Assembly (NCBI GenBank): GCA_037102815.1
Contig: BTPP01000007.1
Coordinates: forward strand, 2,790,001-2,854,000
Direction of reading: 5' to 3'
DNA: 64,000 bases
From: Neurospora intermedia
Taxonomy: Eukaryota; Ascomycota; Sordariomycetes; Sordariales; Sordariaceae
Every line of letters begins with the position of its first letter. Positions within the stretch are counted from its first letter, which is position 1. The position numbers and the translations under genes are program-made. The notes beneath the pieces are model-generated. The model was given only the letters and a program-made list of their open reading frames with translations. It did not search any database and had not been told where the DNA came from. Positions 31,287 to 44,324 of this stretch are shown piece after piece.

Positions 31287-34200
31287 CAATTCCCGGCGTT
31301 TCCTTTACACAACGCCCTGTTTTTTTTGTTTCTTGGGTTTTGGGTTTTGGGTTTTTTTATGTTAAGTTGTCTTGTATCCTTCTTCTTCCTCTTTCCTCAT
31401 TGCTTCCTTTTCCGAAGCTGTTGTTCTTTTTTTTTTTTTTTTCTTCTTTGGAATGTTCCTCTATCCTCTCTCTTTTTTTTCTTCTTAATTTTTTTTGGGT
31501 CACTTCTTGCTACGTAACGACTATTTCCGTTACAGTACGTAGTACCCCTAAGACGGAAGCGATAGCGATCTGATGCAAATGCCCGGATACGATACACAAA
31601 GGGAGGAGTGAAAACCGAACTTGACACGGGCCGACAGACGCTACACGACTCGACTACACTACACTACAACAACTAATTCCGCCACTCGGCAGTTGAGGCT
31701 ATGTACTGCGTAAGTAGTAGTGCATCCGCGCCCAATGACATCGCGAATTCCCGTGACATCGCGATACCAGATGAAAACGGGTTCGAGCGCACGGGAACTC
31801 CTAGTCCCGGGCTTTCTCGTCTGAAGTGTATGAATGGTAGTGTAGAAGACATGGGACCTGCCAGCCAGCCTGCCTTGCCTGCCTGTTTATGTGTGCAATG
31901 AATTGCGCTGCGCTGGCATTCTCAGTGTGCGTGCGTAGGCAGTACACGTAGGTACCCACACAGTATGCACGGAGGCACGCTCGAGGCACGGGTTTCATTG
32001 CTGAAGAGTTGGGTGTACTACTATACTGGGTGTGCGCAAAACATCTTTTTCTTCCCACCGGGCGTCGTCCCGCTCGAGTGGGAGATGGGGATCCTAAAAA
32101 AGAGGGATCTTGGGGAAGAAAGATGGGGATGGTTTTAGATCACATAAAAATCCCTAAAAACATTACTTATGCAAGGTCAAAGTTTACACTTACTGCCGTG
32201 TTTCGTTACGCAGGAGTGGGGCGGAACCCTTCCGAAGGCTTGGCTTCCGGGCGGTTTACCCGACCCAAACTTTCGCCATTTCTTCCGGCGGTGGCTTGAA
32301 TATAATAGGCTGGCTGGCCTATGTTACTGTGTAGAGAGGTTGTAACTTGTTAGACATTTGTACTATCTTTAGATGTGGCTGGCACCTGGGAGGAAGATTG
32401 TCGACGCTGTACTATTTGCGACTGCAGTGTCGTTGTGTACTAGGTAGGTAGGAGAACATCTTTGTTGAACTGTGTATAATGTTTACTGCATATAGGGTCC
32501 GGCCCCAGAAGACCTAGACGATGCAGGGACTTTGTAGTGTAAATGGTCATCCTAATTCCTGCCCCTACAACGCTGCTGATTGGGTCTCGTTGGAATAAGA
32601 TCGCCTGGAGTAAAGTGTGCATCGTACTATGATAGATGTGTTCTAGCGGATAGGCATCGATAGATTAGTTCGCTTGGAGGTAGGCATGCGTACATTGGTA
32701 GTGATGACGAAAGTATGAAAACGCAGCCAAGTTCTGCAGGGTTTGACAAGGGGAGGATTCGCAGATCTGCTGAATATGTCAGAGCGAGCAGACGAATGAT
32801 GGCTGTTGTGGGAGGGGAGCAAAGTCTCCGGTCAGACAAACCTGTACGGGGTGGATGATACATAATAGGGGACAACGAAGAGGAAAAGAGAACTCCCCGA
32901 TGCGAGGTGAGAGGACAGATCAGCGAGGTGATTCGCACTATCCTTCCGTCACTAGACATACCCGAGTATACTTTGATCAAGCTGAGCACCGGTGAAGACA
33001 TGCATGAAGAAGAGTTTAAGGAACCGAAGTTGGCCTTGAGCTTGCTATTGATATCGGAACGGCACTGCCAAGAGTTTTGCTAGTGCAAACAAACTAGCTT
33101 CAAGGGCCGGGATTGGGTTGGGACAGAAGAAAAAAAGAATCGGCGCATGTAGTGTACACTATGAAAGGACGGGATGGGATCGCTCAGTACATCAGTGGGT
33201 CGAGCTAAACTTGACATGGGATAAGGGTAATGAGGCTCTTCGGCAAACAATTAGCATGGCTTACATTGCTTATGTCTACACAGCTAAACCTGACCACATA
33301 CGCTGACCATAGAATAAAGCGTTGGAGGCATCGATGTTTGGTTGAGGCTCTATAGATCTTCTCTTTGGATGAAGGCTATTCGGGCACGTAGGATAGAACG
33401 AGGGAGAGCAACCTTGGTACGCCCAAGAGGCAAACCCACCACCACTGAGTAGTGTACAATGGCATGGCATGCAAAGTGCCTTCAGCGAATGAGTTGCGTG
33501 TTACAATCCTTACCATTGGCAGCTCTACGGGGGAAGAAGGTATTGCTTGGTGAGAACTTGAAGATTGAAGGGAGTCGCACCATTTGGTCCTTGAATGATG
33601 CTACGTAGGGCACCAGTCTCTTGAAGATCAAGGGATCTTCTGAAGTCATACGGATGAACATGACTGAATGGGGACGCGACCGAGATTGTGGTTCTCGAAT
33701 TGGCGTGGGATGGAACTGAAGAGAATGACATCATTTGGAATCCGGAGTGCAATTTGAGACTTTCCACTTGTGAATATCGGTTGTTACGATAAGGCAGAGT
33801 AAGAATGACGCAACGGTGGAGCGGGGCAGGCAGGCACGGCACAGGTGGAGACAGCGTACCGCAGTACCTACAGCTACGGGAACCAAAAACGTCAATCACA
33901 TGGCAAGCGGAGCATGGCATTCTGAAATCCCATATTTGGGATTTTACGCACCTAACCCGGAAACGTTTCAATCCTCCACTGGCATTCTTCACCACCACCA
34001 CCACCCCCTGCCCTTCTTTTTGGTCATGCTTCCCGAGCCTGCCGAGCCTACCTAACCGCTCCAGGTTGCAATCGAGTTTCTCATTGCCAATTGAAGTGTC
34101 CCCGACTACTACCACTTGCTAGTCATTGGTTTATTATTGATGCCAAAGAAGTCATGTTTTTTCTCGACACATCGGATATGACATATTAACAGTGGACGTC

Positions 34201-37200
34201 GGGAGAAGCAAACATAACAGTTTAAACAGCAAATCTCTACTGGAGGAGGTCTCCGAATGATTAGGTAGGTTGGCTCTGGGCCCATGCACGTAGAAGAGAA
34301 AGCTTCTAACCGGTGAACAACTGGTATCTCTTTACCCGGTTTTGCGCTTTTCCTTTCCTTGCCCATAAGAGCGTTCAATGACCTGAAGTCTAAACAACCA
34401 GCAGCATAGCTAGTGGTCTTGTAGCGTGTTTGTAAGATGCCAAAAAAGGTACACGGCTTGAAGTTGTTGGAAGGTTACATGTTGGTGTTTGAAATCTCAT
34501 TGGTCATAAACCACTGTCAAGAAATGCATATGTAGCAGGAAAACCGGTTAAAGAGATGGATTTAGGTGGATATGAGGAGAATTGTTAGTGCGTTCTGAGC
34601 GAGCACGTACACTTCCGGGGCGCACGGTCCTTTCCAGGGCACTTCTTGGCTTACAGTCGGAGCAAACTCTCCGGACCATCTCACAAGTGACGGGGTGCAT
34701 TTTGCACGCAGATAAAAAAAAACAACAACAAAAAAAAAAAAAAAAAACAGCTGAGTGGTAGGGAACCAGGCCAGGACGACAATCACAGCCAGAGATAATC
34801 GGCAGCGCAAACAGGGCCCCAACACCCTGTTCAACTATCACGACACTAATAAGGCGGCGATAGCAAGACGACTGAAGGAATGCATGGTGAATAGCCACAG
34901 TGTTGTGCTCCTCTTTACACGCTGCCCGTTACTGCTCGGCTCATTCGGGAACTCGGCATCACTCGATTTGAGAACCTTCGAACTTGGTACTCACATCTCG
35001 ATTTCAAGTCTCGCCGGAATTTACCGTTGTCACCATCTACACTATTGAGTGAAGCTAGAATATGCGTCCCCACCACATAAGCTCATTTCTTTTCTTTTTA
35101 TTGTTCAACTTGTTGGGACTCTGCCTGGTTGCTTCCCCGCCTTGCTGCCCATGGACCTATAGTACAACACCGCCCGTATCAAGCCTCAACTTTGGCCGTC
35201 TCCACAGCCACACTCTCCGCGGGGTCCGAGAAGAAGCGCGCTATGTTAGGTACTGACTAATCGAAGCTTGGGGCTTTGTGCTGCATTTATTTAGCAGCTT
35301 TGAATTGAGGTGTTTCGAGCAATGTGTGAATTCTTCCTCGCCATGCATAATAAACAAGCCACTGCAATCGAACTCATCTGGCCTACAAGAGGTTGATCGA
35401 CATGGACCGCCAAGAAATTGAGGGAGACGTATTTGACGAATTGAGTTGTGATCTGCGCGTGACACCAAGATACTAAAGCGACTCGAGGTTCTAGACCTTT
35501 TCCAAATAGTGACCAAAACAGATTACAACATCAGACGAGCCTACCCCTCTGAGCGTTCCTCCCCCCCCCCTCTCCAGAGTTGTCAACGCCAATGACTCGG
35601 GACACTACCAGTGTAGCTACCTGGACTCAAGAGACGACAGTTTAGTGCAGAGCGAGCGCCAATGAGAGAGTGCCCCTGGCAGTGCATCGAATCTCCAACT
35701 CGAGCTTGAGCTCGGCACGCAAGCTGCGGTGCCGCGACTGCTGAATGCGGACCTGGTCCTGGCCTGTGTCCTCCTTGCGTGCGAAAGAGCTTCAAGAAAC
35801 GACGGGAATGTGGTCCGCCAGTCTGGATGGAGTCTAGTCAAAACAAATGTAGCACATGGAAGACGAATGTAGTAAAGACCAATGAAGCTCGCTCGCACGC
35901 TGCAACTCGGTAAGCATGTCAGGGCATGAGACATTGAAGCTTCTCTGAAGCTCTCCAAAGCTCTCCATCAACCTGGAAGGTGGTACCATACCTTGCGAAA
36001 GCAGAGCGGGGCAGTGGGTACTACCTCAAGTGGACCTCCAGGGCCACGTACCTTAAATGGGCAGCCGCAGTCCTCTCTAACAATTCTGATTGGCACAAGC
36101 CCCGTTCACAGTACAGCACAGTCCTACAGTGCTCTCTGTGAACGTGGACGGTACTTAAAACTGACTGGCAACGTAACAGGTACGGCCAAGCCCTGTGAAG
36201 GTCAGTCTGCAACCACAACCGGATCGAGATCGATGAACACTCGGGTGCCCTTGGCTGTGAGTGGCTCTGTGGATCGCTTTTGGATCGAGCAAGCAGCCAG
36301 ACACAGCCAGTCCCGTCGACCGCACTCCGAACCGACTCGGTGCCGCCCACACCCTACACTACGCCTTTTGAATCGACGCCAATGATCCCGCCCCCCTTGT
36401 TGCCGGCTAGTTTCCGTCTCCACGACTGCTGCGGTAGCTCTTCTAGGTAGGCAGGGGGCGTCCTCAAATCCTTTTCTCCCTCATCCGGAAGCAACAGTCA
36501 CTCTACGCTTCTGCTTGGTGAGCACTTCCAGGAACAGAGAGTCTGGGACGAGAAACACGATGTTGAACCCGGCTCAGATCGAAAAGCCAGGTTGCGCTGG
36601 TATACCTACTACTAGGTCTAAGAGGTCGGTACCAGGTATTACATTACCTTACAGTGCCAAGTGCGATGAGACCAGGAGAGAGACTGCCAGTACTGCGTAC
36701 TGTAGGTAAGTAACTAAAGAGCGAGGGCCGGCGATGATACCTGCCTTCTCCACCTCCATGGATGTCTCCGCTCGCCCTTCAGGCTTGCGTCAAAGGAAGG
36801 TACCGACTTGCCAGTCTGTACGGCGGATGCGCAACTAACGAACCCGCCCAGATCGGGATCTTGGACAACAGACAGGACCTGCAAACACGTCAGGCTCCCA
36901 GCGTCGAAATATAACACCGTTTGCTCTCCTGCCAAACTCCCGCTTGTTCCATTTCTTTTCCTGCCGGTACACAAGTTGACATTCCACACATAGTCCACAA
37001 CCACCAGTTTCGGTTACTTCGTCTTCGTCTTCGTCCTTCTCGTACTTCCCGTCCCCGCTATTATTACTACTACTACGGCCCAACGAGCTTCGACATCCAT
37101 CAAGCATACTACTACTGTTTTTAAATATACCAATACCGCGGGCCCAAGTGTCCCGCACGAACTGTTCATACTCGCTCCATCGCCCCGTGAACTATCATAC

Positions 37201-37406
37201 CATACGCTGTGTGTGAATCACTCAACATTCGAGCCAGCACTTGCCGAACCAGTCTTCGACAATCCACACCATTCACACGGCACGACTATCCTTATCTTCG
37301 AGGTTTAGGCCCAGATATCCTGTCTCTCAGACACTGTATCACTAGCCTACGGTGTATAATTGTGTAAAAGGCGCCAGAAGCGAGGGTTCCCTGACAGGCA
37401 TAAACC
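31287..37406. other. 6-kb gene-poor stretch
   Basis: I see no supportable gene. T-runs lie at about 31427-31442 and A-runs at about 34728-34747. Many short (taggta)-type strings occur. Open frames on both strands are below 200 codons and lack motifs. The final kilobase is likely the promoter and leader of the gene at 37407; it has tac triplet strings around 37060-37080 and C/A-rich leader-like sequence. Confidence 0.5.
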
Positions 37407-38778
37407 ATGGCACCAAGAGATCCGAGAGTCAAGGAGAGGGGAGCGAGCATGACCCAAGCCAGCCGACCAAGCCCGACGACACAGGACAGCATCAAGGTGA
37501 ACATCACAGAGCAAGTCAGATCAAAGGTTGTGGCGGGCCGAACAGAGAAGCCAAAGCCAAAGGTACGCCGACCACCCATCAGCCCACATGATTACAAGAC
37601 CAGAAAGACTAACTCCACCAAAGCCTCAAGATGCTCGAACCCACGAGGCCAACCAAGAACGGGCCTACGTAGCGGCATCTCGTCGCTCGGACCGCAGTCT
37701 CGAGGCCCGTCTCCAGTCGGCCAGGTTGGCATCTGAAATCCACAAGAAGCGTACCGGTAAGGGCTTCAAGATCACCACTGAGGCTGTCCTGAATGATGCC
37801 ATGTACGAAGAGGAAGAAGAGCCCAGGACAGCCCGGCTACCGTATACCACCGGCAACTTTCAAAATTTCGCCTTGGAGCAGCACTACCAGAGGGTCGACG
37901 CCCAGTTTGCAGAGGCCTTCCCAGCTCTACTCCGACCGCCAGCGATGCCTCTTGCCCCACAGTACATGCCAATGCCTCAGCAGCGAGCAATGTCGATGAT
38001 GTCCGTAAACTCAGTTCCCTCTTACGGTCTCCCGCCAAACCATGGCATGCCACAGTTCCACGAGAGGACACAGTCGACTCCCAATCTCTCCTTGGTATCA
38101 GCAAACTCAGCCAACCCAACAAGTTCTGGCCTACCCCACGGTTTTGGACAAAAGACACAGTCGCTCCCTGTTGTCCCACCCATATCAACCAATTCACCGA
38201 GTCTATCCGTTTCCCATCGGTCTGCCGGTACTCACACAAGAAACTCGTCAATGTCCGAGTTCTCGACACCTCCGGCTCTTACGCCAAGCGTTGGTGATGG
38301 ATCACCTTCCCTACCGGGGCTCCTCACTCCGACCTTCGACCATGACAATTTTGACAACTCAAAGACAACACAGCCTCGCTACCGGCAGTCATCAATTACT
38401 TCAACTAGATCCGATACACCGCTTACTCCACCATCAGCCATGTCCGTAACGTCCACGACGCAGCCATGCCATTCAGCCGCTCTCCCTAAAGCCTCGTCGG
38501 ATAGCGTGAATCAGCTTGCCAGTGAGCCCCAGTTCTATCCCAACTATTTCGATGGTTCTTTTGAGCATTTCGACGACATGTATGACAGCCTGTCACAACC
38601 GCCTCTCGATCTTGACGAGTCACGCTCGTTCTATGCATCATTTGCACAACAGGACGAGAACGCACCAATTTTCTATCAGACACTGGCAGAGAAGCCCAAG
38701 GAGCTTGACGCCGAGCTTGATCCATTGATGAACAACGATCATGACACGTTTGTAGACTGGAATGGTGGCAACGTGTAA
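37407..38778 (+). CDS. Hypothetical fungal protein with conserved-looking N-terminal helix, 436 aa
   Basis: Two exons, 37407-37562 and 37624-38778, joined in phase 0 across a 61-bp intron (gtacgc...gactaac...caaag). The ATG context is good (AACCATGGC). Residues about 53-120 form a charged, probably helical block (HEANQERAYVAASRRSDRSL, then SEIHKKRTGKGFKI) ending in an acidic patch MYEEEEE. This block has the look of a conserved filamentous-fungal domain. The remainder is Ser/Thr/Pro/Gln-rich and low in order, with Met-Pro runs near residue 160 and a C-terminal acidic tail (DPLMNNDHDTFVDWNGGNV). The composition resembles a nuclear or regulatory protein with an acidic activation-like end, but I find no DNA-binding domain and do not assign a function. 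Confidence 0.8.
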
Positions 38779-40400
38779 GACCAAATATTGTTGTAAGCTG
38801 TTTTGGGGAGGAGGCTATTGCAGAGAAATGTCAAGTGACGTGGCCAAAGTCACGGAGCTGAGCAGAAACACCATTACTCTATGCTGGAGTTGTATAGGTG
38901 TTTTTATGCACCTATATCCGGTAAAAGTAACTCTGCGCCGGAATAGAGAAACCGTTTTTCACGGCCAAGGATAATCACATTCATCAGTGGGGAACAGGGA
39001 GTAATGACTGGGACGATGGGATGACATACTGCTTTGTAATAACATAAGAGCGTGATTAGGATTTGGTAGGTTTGGGGACCGGATAAGAGGTCGGATTTGG
39101 CATTTTAAACCCTCTACTGGAAAACGATATACATTTTTTTTTTGACAAGTTTTGTACTCTTGGTCTCGTGTAACATGGCGATTAACGCAAACCGCCATTC
39201 GACATGTTAAGACCCAGCAAAATTCATGTAAAAGCGATCAAATACTGTGTTCCAATACAAGTTTTGGTTGTTTTGTGTTGGCCTGAGCTCTCATGAGATG
39301 TAACGTGAACGTTTTGTGATTGAGTTGGTCGGAAAGGACGTGAGTAATAGTGAAAACCCTCAAATCATAGCTGAGAATGCATCACTTGGACAGTATTAGA
39401 TGAAGAAATGTCAATCCTACATTTCCAGGCTAGGCTACGCTACAGTGTGCCGTCGAGACACTCGTCGTTTACAAGTTAAGCGGTGATGACTTGCAGATGC
39501 GTGGAATCAGGCATGCGTAGCTCAATCAAACTGTATTGATGATCATGATGAATCTGTCTCTCCCTCTGTGACGGGAGCTTCTGCAACTAATGCTCGGTGG
39601 TGCTCACGGTTGTTGGAGAGGACCAGAGGGAGTGGGTTGGTTGATCAGGCTAACTAACGGTTTACCACCGTGGCCCACGGTTAAATACTGCACACCAGAA
39701 TCCATGCGCCCCATTGCACCTTCCACTTTCAGCCTTGACGGGCCTGATATAGCTGGAGGCTCAACGCCGTGGCTTCCCATGAGGTCGCCAGTGGTTTCCC
39801 AACGGGAAATCCTGTGTCACTTGCAGATGCCTTCTGGTAAACGGCCAAGACACTTGCTTGGCCTGACGGAGGCATCACCTGCTTCAACATAGACTTCCTA
39901 GAGAACTATGAACGCCAAAACAAGAAAGAAAAAGAGATATAGGATGGTCGATAATGCGTTAAGTCACTTTGACAACATGCATTTTTTCTAGAATTAATTG
40001 CCTTGTAAGGGAAGAAAGATGAGTTTTTGGACTGGCATGAACTTCTGGAGAAGGTTGTGAAAGTATGAAGGCCATGTCTAGAGCTTGCTAGCCACGGTTT
40101 GGCAGGTAACTACATATAGGAGACTACGGAAAGAAAGAGAAAGAGGGACAAGAAAAGAATGGAAAAAAAAAATGAGGAGGAGAGAAGGGGAGGAAGACTG
40201 TCAAGCAAGGCTATTAGATCAAACATCTAATAACTGGAACGAACTTGAAAGCAAGTACCACAAACCAACAACTACGATTGGCGGGTTGGAAACAATGACT
40301 GAGAGAAGAGTAAGGAATTAGTGATGACAGTAACATTCCCCAAGATAAACTGGAGAAGCTGAAGGACGACTTACGACTTTCTACTCACTCTCCCTCCCTG
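38779..40400. other. Intergenic between convergent genes; purine-rich tract
   Basis: 3' regions of the 37.4-kb and 40.4-kb genes. From about 40125 to 40200 the plus strand is almost purely A/G (gaaagaaagagaaagaggga and on). No gene seen. Confidence 0.5.
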
Positions 40401-41678
40401 CTAGTGGTGTCGCTTTTGCCTCTTGGCCAACAACTGCGCATACCCAGCATCCAGCGTCGCCTTCCTCCGCCGATCTCTCTCGGCCTGGGTCGTTGGTTGC
40501 GGAAAGAAAGGAAAGCTACGGTCCTCGAGTCTGGGTCCAGATGCGAATTCCGATCCGGGTCCGATGTTGAACCCGGGCGGCGGTCTAACTGTAGACCCCA
40601 TGGTTACGGTGGTTCCGGGAGTAGGGGCGGCTCTCGGTATGCTTCCGGCAGCGGTCATCAACTCCTGGGTATAACTCCGTTTTTTTGACAAAAAATCTAA
40701 ATCCATCGGCCACGGGTCTGGGTGTGGGGTTACCCTACGCATGTACAAATCCCTTGCGTCGCTTGTTCCAAAGTCGTAGGTACCGGTAACAGTATCAGAG
40801 ATCTTCGCGTTTCCGAGAGGCTCTTGATACTGGCGGGCGGTCATGTTGCCGCTGCGAGCGAACCGAGGTGGCTCAGCGGTATCCGAAGCAAACGTATTGC
40901 GCCCAGATGAGACCGAAGGAGGGGTGTTAGAGTTGAAGGGCTGTGAGCGTAAGCCCTGGGACTGGGTGTGAGAGTTGCCGTTGCCGTCACTGCTGCTTTT
41001 GTTGATTGTGAGACCAAACTGAGATGCTTGTGAACGGAGGATATTGGGTGGTGGAGGAGGAGGGAGACCATCCGGGTACTGGCCGTATGCCTGATGACGA
41101 GATGGAAAGGAATCGAAGTGCCGGGGCTGTCGAGAGAATCGAGAAGCGCCCCTAGAAGAGTTACCGGGTAGCTCAAACTGAGAGGCGCGAGGTGTTATCA
41201 GATCCGCGTCATCGCCAATGCGGGAGCCGGCTTCAGTGTTTAAGGCTCCAGTCGACAATGGAGTACCGCTCATCTGGGGCTCAACACCGATTGAGTTGTT
41301 CTTGCCACCTGCTGTCTGGATTTCCAATGCTCTAGGGCGATTACCACCTCCTACGCCATAGCCTCGAGGTCCGACTTGAAAACCAAACCCACGAGACTGC
41401 CTCTGGCTCTGAGGCAGAACTGGGAAAGGCTCAATCACAGTTTCTCGGAAGTCAGCACTCCTTCTCACGGGAGGAAGGTGCGCTGGAGGAGCCTGATGAG
41501 CTCCGACGGCAGAACCAGAAGGCGTAGCGGCGCGCTCCTTCCCTTCTCCTTTTGGGCCTTGCGATGAGGAGGAGGGAGGAGGGGTGATTAAACCCATACC
41601 GGCTTTGTGGGGCGGCGGGTTGTTGGGATCGGAGCCGGAGTTACGGAAATTGGTCGTTTCGTAGCCCGTGCGACCCAT
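40401..41678 (-). CDS. Low-complexity hypothetical protein, 425 aa
   Basis: Single exon starting MGRTGYETTNFRNSGSDPNN. It is Pro/Ser/Gly/Asn-rich throughout, with a PPPSSSS run near residue 34 and a polyproline stretch (LPPPPPPNIL) near residue 205. More ordered, possibly conserved pieces are TYDFGTSDARDLYMRRVTP and DPWPMDLDFLSKKRSYTQEL at about 295-340. The C-terminus is basic (ERDRRRKATLDAGYAQLLAK, then RQKRHH), which could be a nuclear localisation signal. I do not recognise a domain. A long uninterrupted frame with good start context supports a real, mostly disordered protein. Confidence 0.75.
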   Translation of the reverse strand: MGRTGYETTNFRNSGSDPNNPPPHKAGMGLITPPPSSSSQGPKGEGKERAATPSGSAVGAHQAPPAHLPPVRRSADFRETVIEPFPVLPQSQRQSRGFGFQVGPRGYGVGGGNRPRALEIQTAGGKNNSIGVEPQMSGTPLSTGALNTEAGSRIGDDADLITPRASQFELPGNSSRGASRFSRQPRHFDSFPSRHQAYGQYPDGLPPPPPPNILRSQASQFGLTINKSSSDGNGNSHTQSQGLRSQPFNSNTPPSVSSGRNTFASDTAEPPRFARSGNMTARQYQEPLGNAKISDTVTGTYDFGTSDARDLYMRRVTPHPDPWPMDLDFLSKKRSYTQELMTAAGSIPRAAPTPGTTVTMGSTVRPPPGFNIGPGSEFASGPRLEDRSFPFFPQPTTQAERDRRRKATLDAGYAQLLAKRQKRHH

Positions 41679-43363
41679 TATCGATCTTTGTTCGTTGCTG
41701 GTGTGTTGATGGTGGTATTTGAGAGTTGGAGGAAGACGGGATGTGGCGAAAGAATTGCGTCTATTGAGTGATTCCTGCTGATGGGGAAGCGCTTAAAAAA
41801 AGGCGCTAATGGTTAGTGAGAGGATGAGTACCTTCCTTCACGGCTCTCGTAGGTCATACGTGACTGCAAGTAGATTGGGCGAGAGGGGGATGTTAAATCG
41901 GTGCTGCCGATAAGAGGTTGAGTTAAGGAAGGAGCGGAGGGCAGAAAGAGTGGATAGGTAAGGTAGGTACAGGTATATGCAAAACCAAGCAGCTGTGAAT
42001 GAGGTATTGGTATTATTTGATCTGTTGCTGAAAGATCCTGATATTGTCCCCAAACTGCGCGTGACTGGTCTTGCTGCTGCCTGAGATGGCGAGTGCTTGT
42101 GTTTCGTTTGATGTTTTGGATTCTTTTGTCCAAGCCAACTTTTTCACCAGTGTTTGCTTTGTGGATATTAGACGGAAGGAAGAAGTTACCTCTACTCATC
42201 ATGACGACCGTCAGTCAGGATGGAATTTCAGCAAGACACTTGGAAGGAACGAGCTTGGGCAGCTGGATATCTTCTTCCGGCGCTAGCCGCAGCCCATAGT
42301 TGTTGAACAAAGAACAACATTGCAATGTGAAAGCCAAAAGCCTGAGCACATCTAGTTAGAGTTTTTTACTGCTCCTTCGGGTGGTGTTCCTGAAAGTCGA
42401 GATATGGTGGCCGCGAACATGTGCCCGTAGTGGTATTTGGAAGTATGAAAGAGATAGTTCGTTACTTATGAAAAATGGGGGGAGAAGGAACCCGTACTTA
42501 GCTGTTGAATCAAAAAACTTGCGTCCCCAAGACACTACACTTAAGGCTCAACCATGAGATGCCGTTTTGCATTCGACAGAAGTGGCCTTCCATGTAATCA
42601 TTGCGTCGCTGGGAGGATGCTGTTCCTTCAAACAATCAACATCGGCGGGCAGAGACATCCGAACTCTAACAATGAAGTCAAGACTGTTATTGCCGAATAC
42701 TGAATGCAAGTAGCGTCCCCCCACAAAGAGTTGTGGAAGGCTAGAGGGGGTGCTAGGAAAGTTGCCGGACAATGAACGGCGTTTGCTCTACTCCCGCACC
42801 CCTTTGTTTGTTGTTGCATTGACACCTGTGAGAATTCTCAAGAGAGTCGACATGTGCAGTGATGATCAAAGATAAACTGACGATGGCGGTCGAGAGTACC
42901 ATTTGATTTAGAGAAAGGACGTCTACTAGCAAACTTCAATATGCTCGACTTTGGAATTGTTCCTGTCAAGCTCCCGCTTTCGCCCTCTACTTCACGAATT
43001 TGTTCTCCATGCCTATCGGTTCATGTCTTCTCTATCAGGATGTGCTGACCAAATGCGACTATCACGGTGTTGATAGACTCGCTTGATGCAACAAACATAT
43101 AGCTAACGTGCCAAATAATCCCCTTACCATTCTTGCGGAGAACCTCGACCCACTCCCCGATCCTTTCAACCTTCCCCCCAGTGCCGTAGGTGATCCCCCT
43201 GTGCTGATAAGCAATAAGTACCCACTAGCAAGCTCACAATGTTGCGGCTAATGACTTGGAGGCCTCGTGGGCTGCTTCCAGCAGAGTTTTGAACGTCGAG
43301 ACTGAACAGTGACTATAAGGTCGTTGCGTCTTCCCTCTTTCATTCATCACATCGATATGTGCT
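41679..43363. other. Intergenic, no gene seen
   Basis: Begins with the promoter of the minus-strand 425-residue gene. Short overlapping open frames at 42.0-42.8 kb lack motifs and splice support. Confidence 0.45.
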
Positions 43364-44324
43364 TCAGTTTAGACCGTTCGGCAGCTCCAATTCTGTAGCG
43401 CGTGGCCACAGGGAGGACTTGTGAGCCGTAAGGAAACGGATTGACACGGAGATGTCTTTTCTGCAGAAGGTCACCTTCAGCTTGGAGTGAAAGCGGCCCC
43501 CGGCCATTTCGCTGCGACCGTGCTTTGTGGTAGTGTCATCTTCAACCACGCAAGTTTTCAGACCCTGGACAACTCGATATTCCCTGACACGATGGATACC
43601 ATCGCTGAATTTGGCTTTGATGGTCGCGGTTTCGTGGAGCTTGAGGCTGTAGGTATCTGGCAGTGTAAAGTCCTCGTCCAGACCGGCTCGGGGGACTTCG
43701 TCGATGGTTCCCCGATGGGATTCCATAGCACGGTCAAGTGCAATAGCCAGGCAGTGAGTGGGGAAAGGTAGCTCGCTGGGCTCAATATTTTCAGTCTCAT
43801 CTAGAGCTCGGTTAGAGTATGGCCATGCTGTAGGAAGAAAGGTATTTGGGCTCCCTACCAGGGAAATGCACTTGGACAACGGTCGTCCAACGTGTCCAGA
43901 CAGTAGCCCACCCATTCTTGGATTTTACGGCGTAATTTCCCAGGTCCTTCGCGGCTTCCAAGCCCCTCTCGCCATGAACGTAATTCAGGGAGCAGACGGC
44001 TTGCTTCATCCTGCTAATAGCATCGAAATGACTGTGGCACTGGATGATCTTGATCTGAAACGGATCGACTTGGGGGCTGGTAAAAGTGACGATCTGCTCG
44101 AAGCCAAGGGGTCTCTCGAGAAACGCTTCGGCGACGGAGAGTCGCTCAAGCGGAACATCGGGAAGAGCATCCCGGCATAATACCTCCAGCATGTCTGGGT
44201 CCAGAGGATGGAGGGTTGTGTATTCAGGGTCTCCCAAGTCTTCATTGAAGCCCTGGGCGATGAGGCACTCGATCGATGGAATAGGCTCGAGTAACTGCCC
44301 GATATCGGTCTCGGTAGATGACAT
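43364..44324 (-). CDS. Hypothetical protein, 300 aa, two exons
   Basis: Exons 44324-43859 and 43800-43364. The 58-bp intron has donor gtaggg, branch-like ctctaac and acceptor ctctag. It joins in phase 1 to give QVHFPDETENIEPSELPFP. Without splicing the first frame would stop shortly after the donor, and the second frame has no start, so the intron model is well supported. The product begins MSSTETDIGQLLEPIPSIEC. It is globular and acidic in the first half (DPDMLEVLCRDALPDVPLER). A later Lys/Arg-rich part reads GGRFHSKLKVTFCRKDISVS. No signal peptide or membrane span is visible. I do not recognise a family, and no neighbour suggests a role. Confidence 0.75.

Noticed and set aside
43364-43915. 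Reading the second half of the 300-residue gene as a separate gene starting MGGLLSGHVG
   Set aside because: That start lies within the first exon. A phase-matching intron joins the two frames into one protein.
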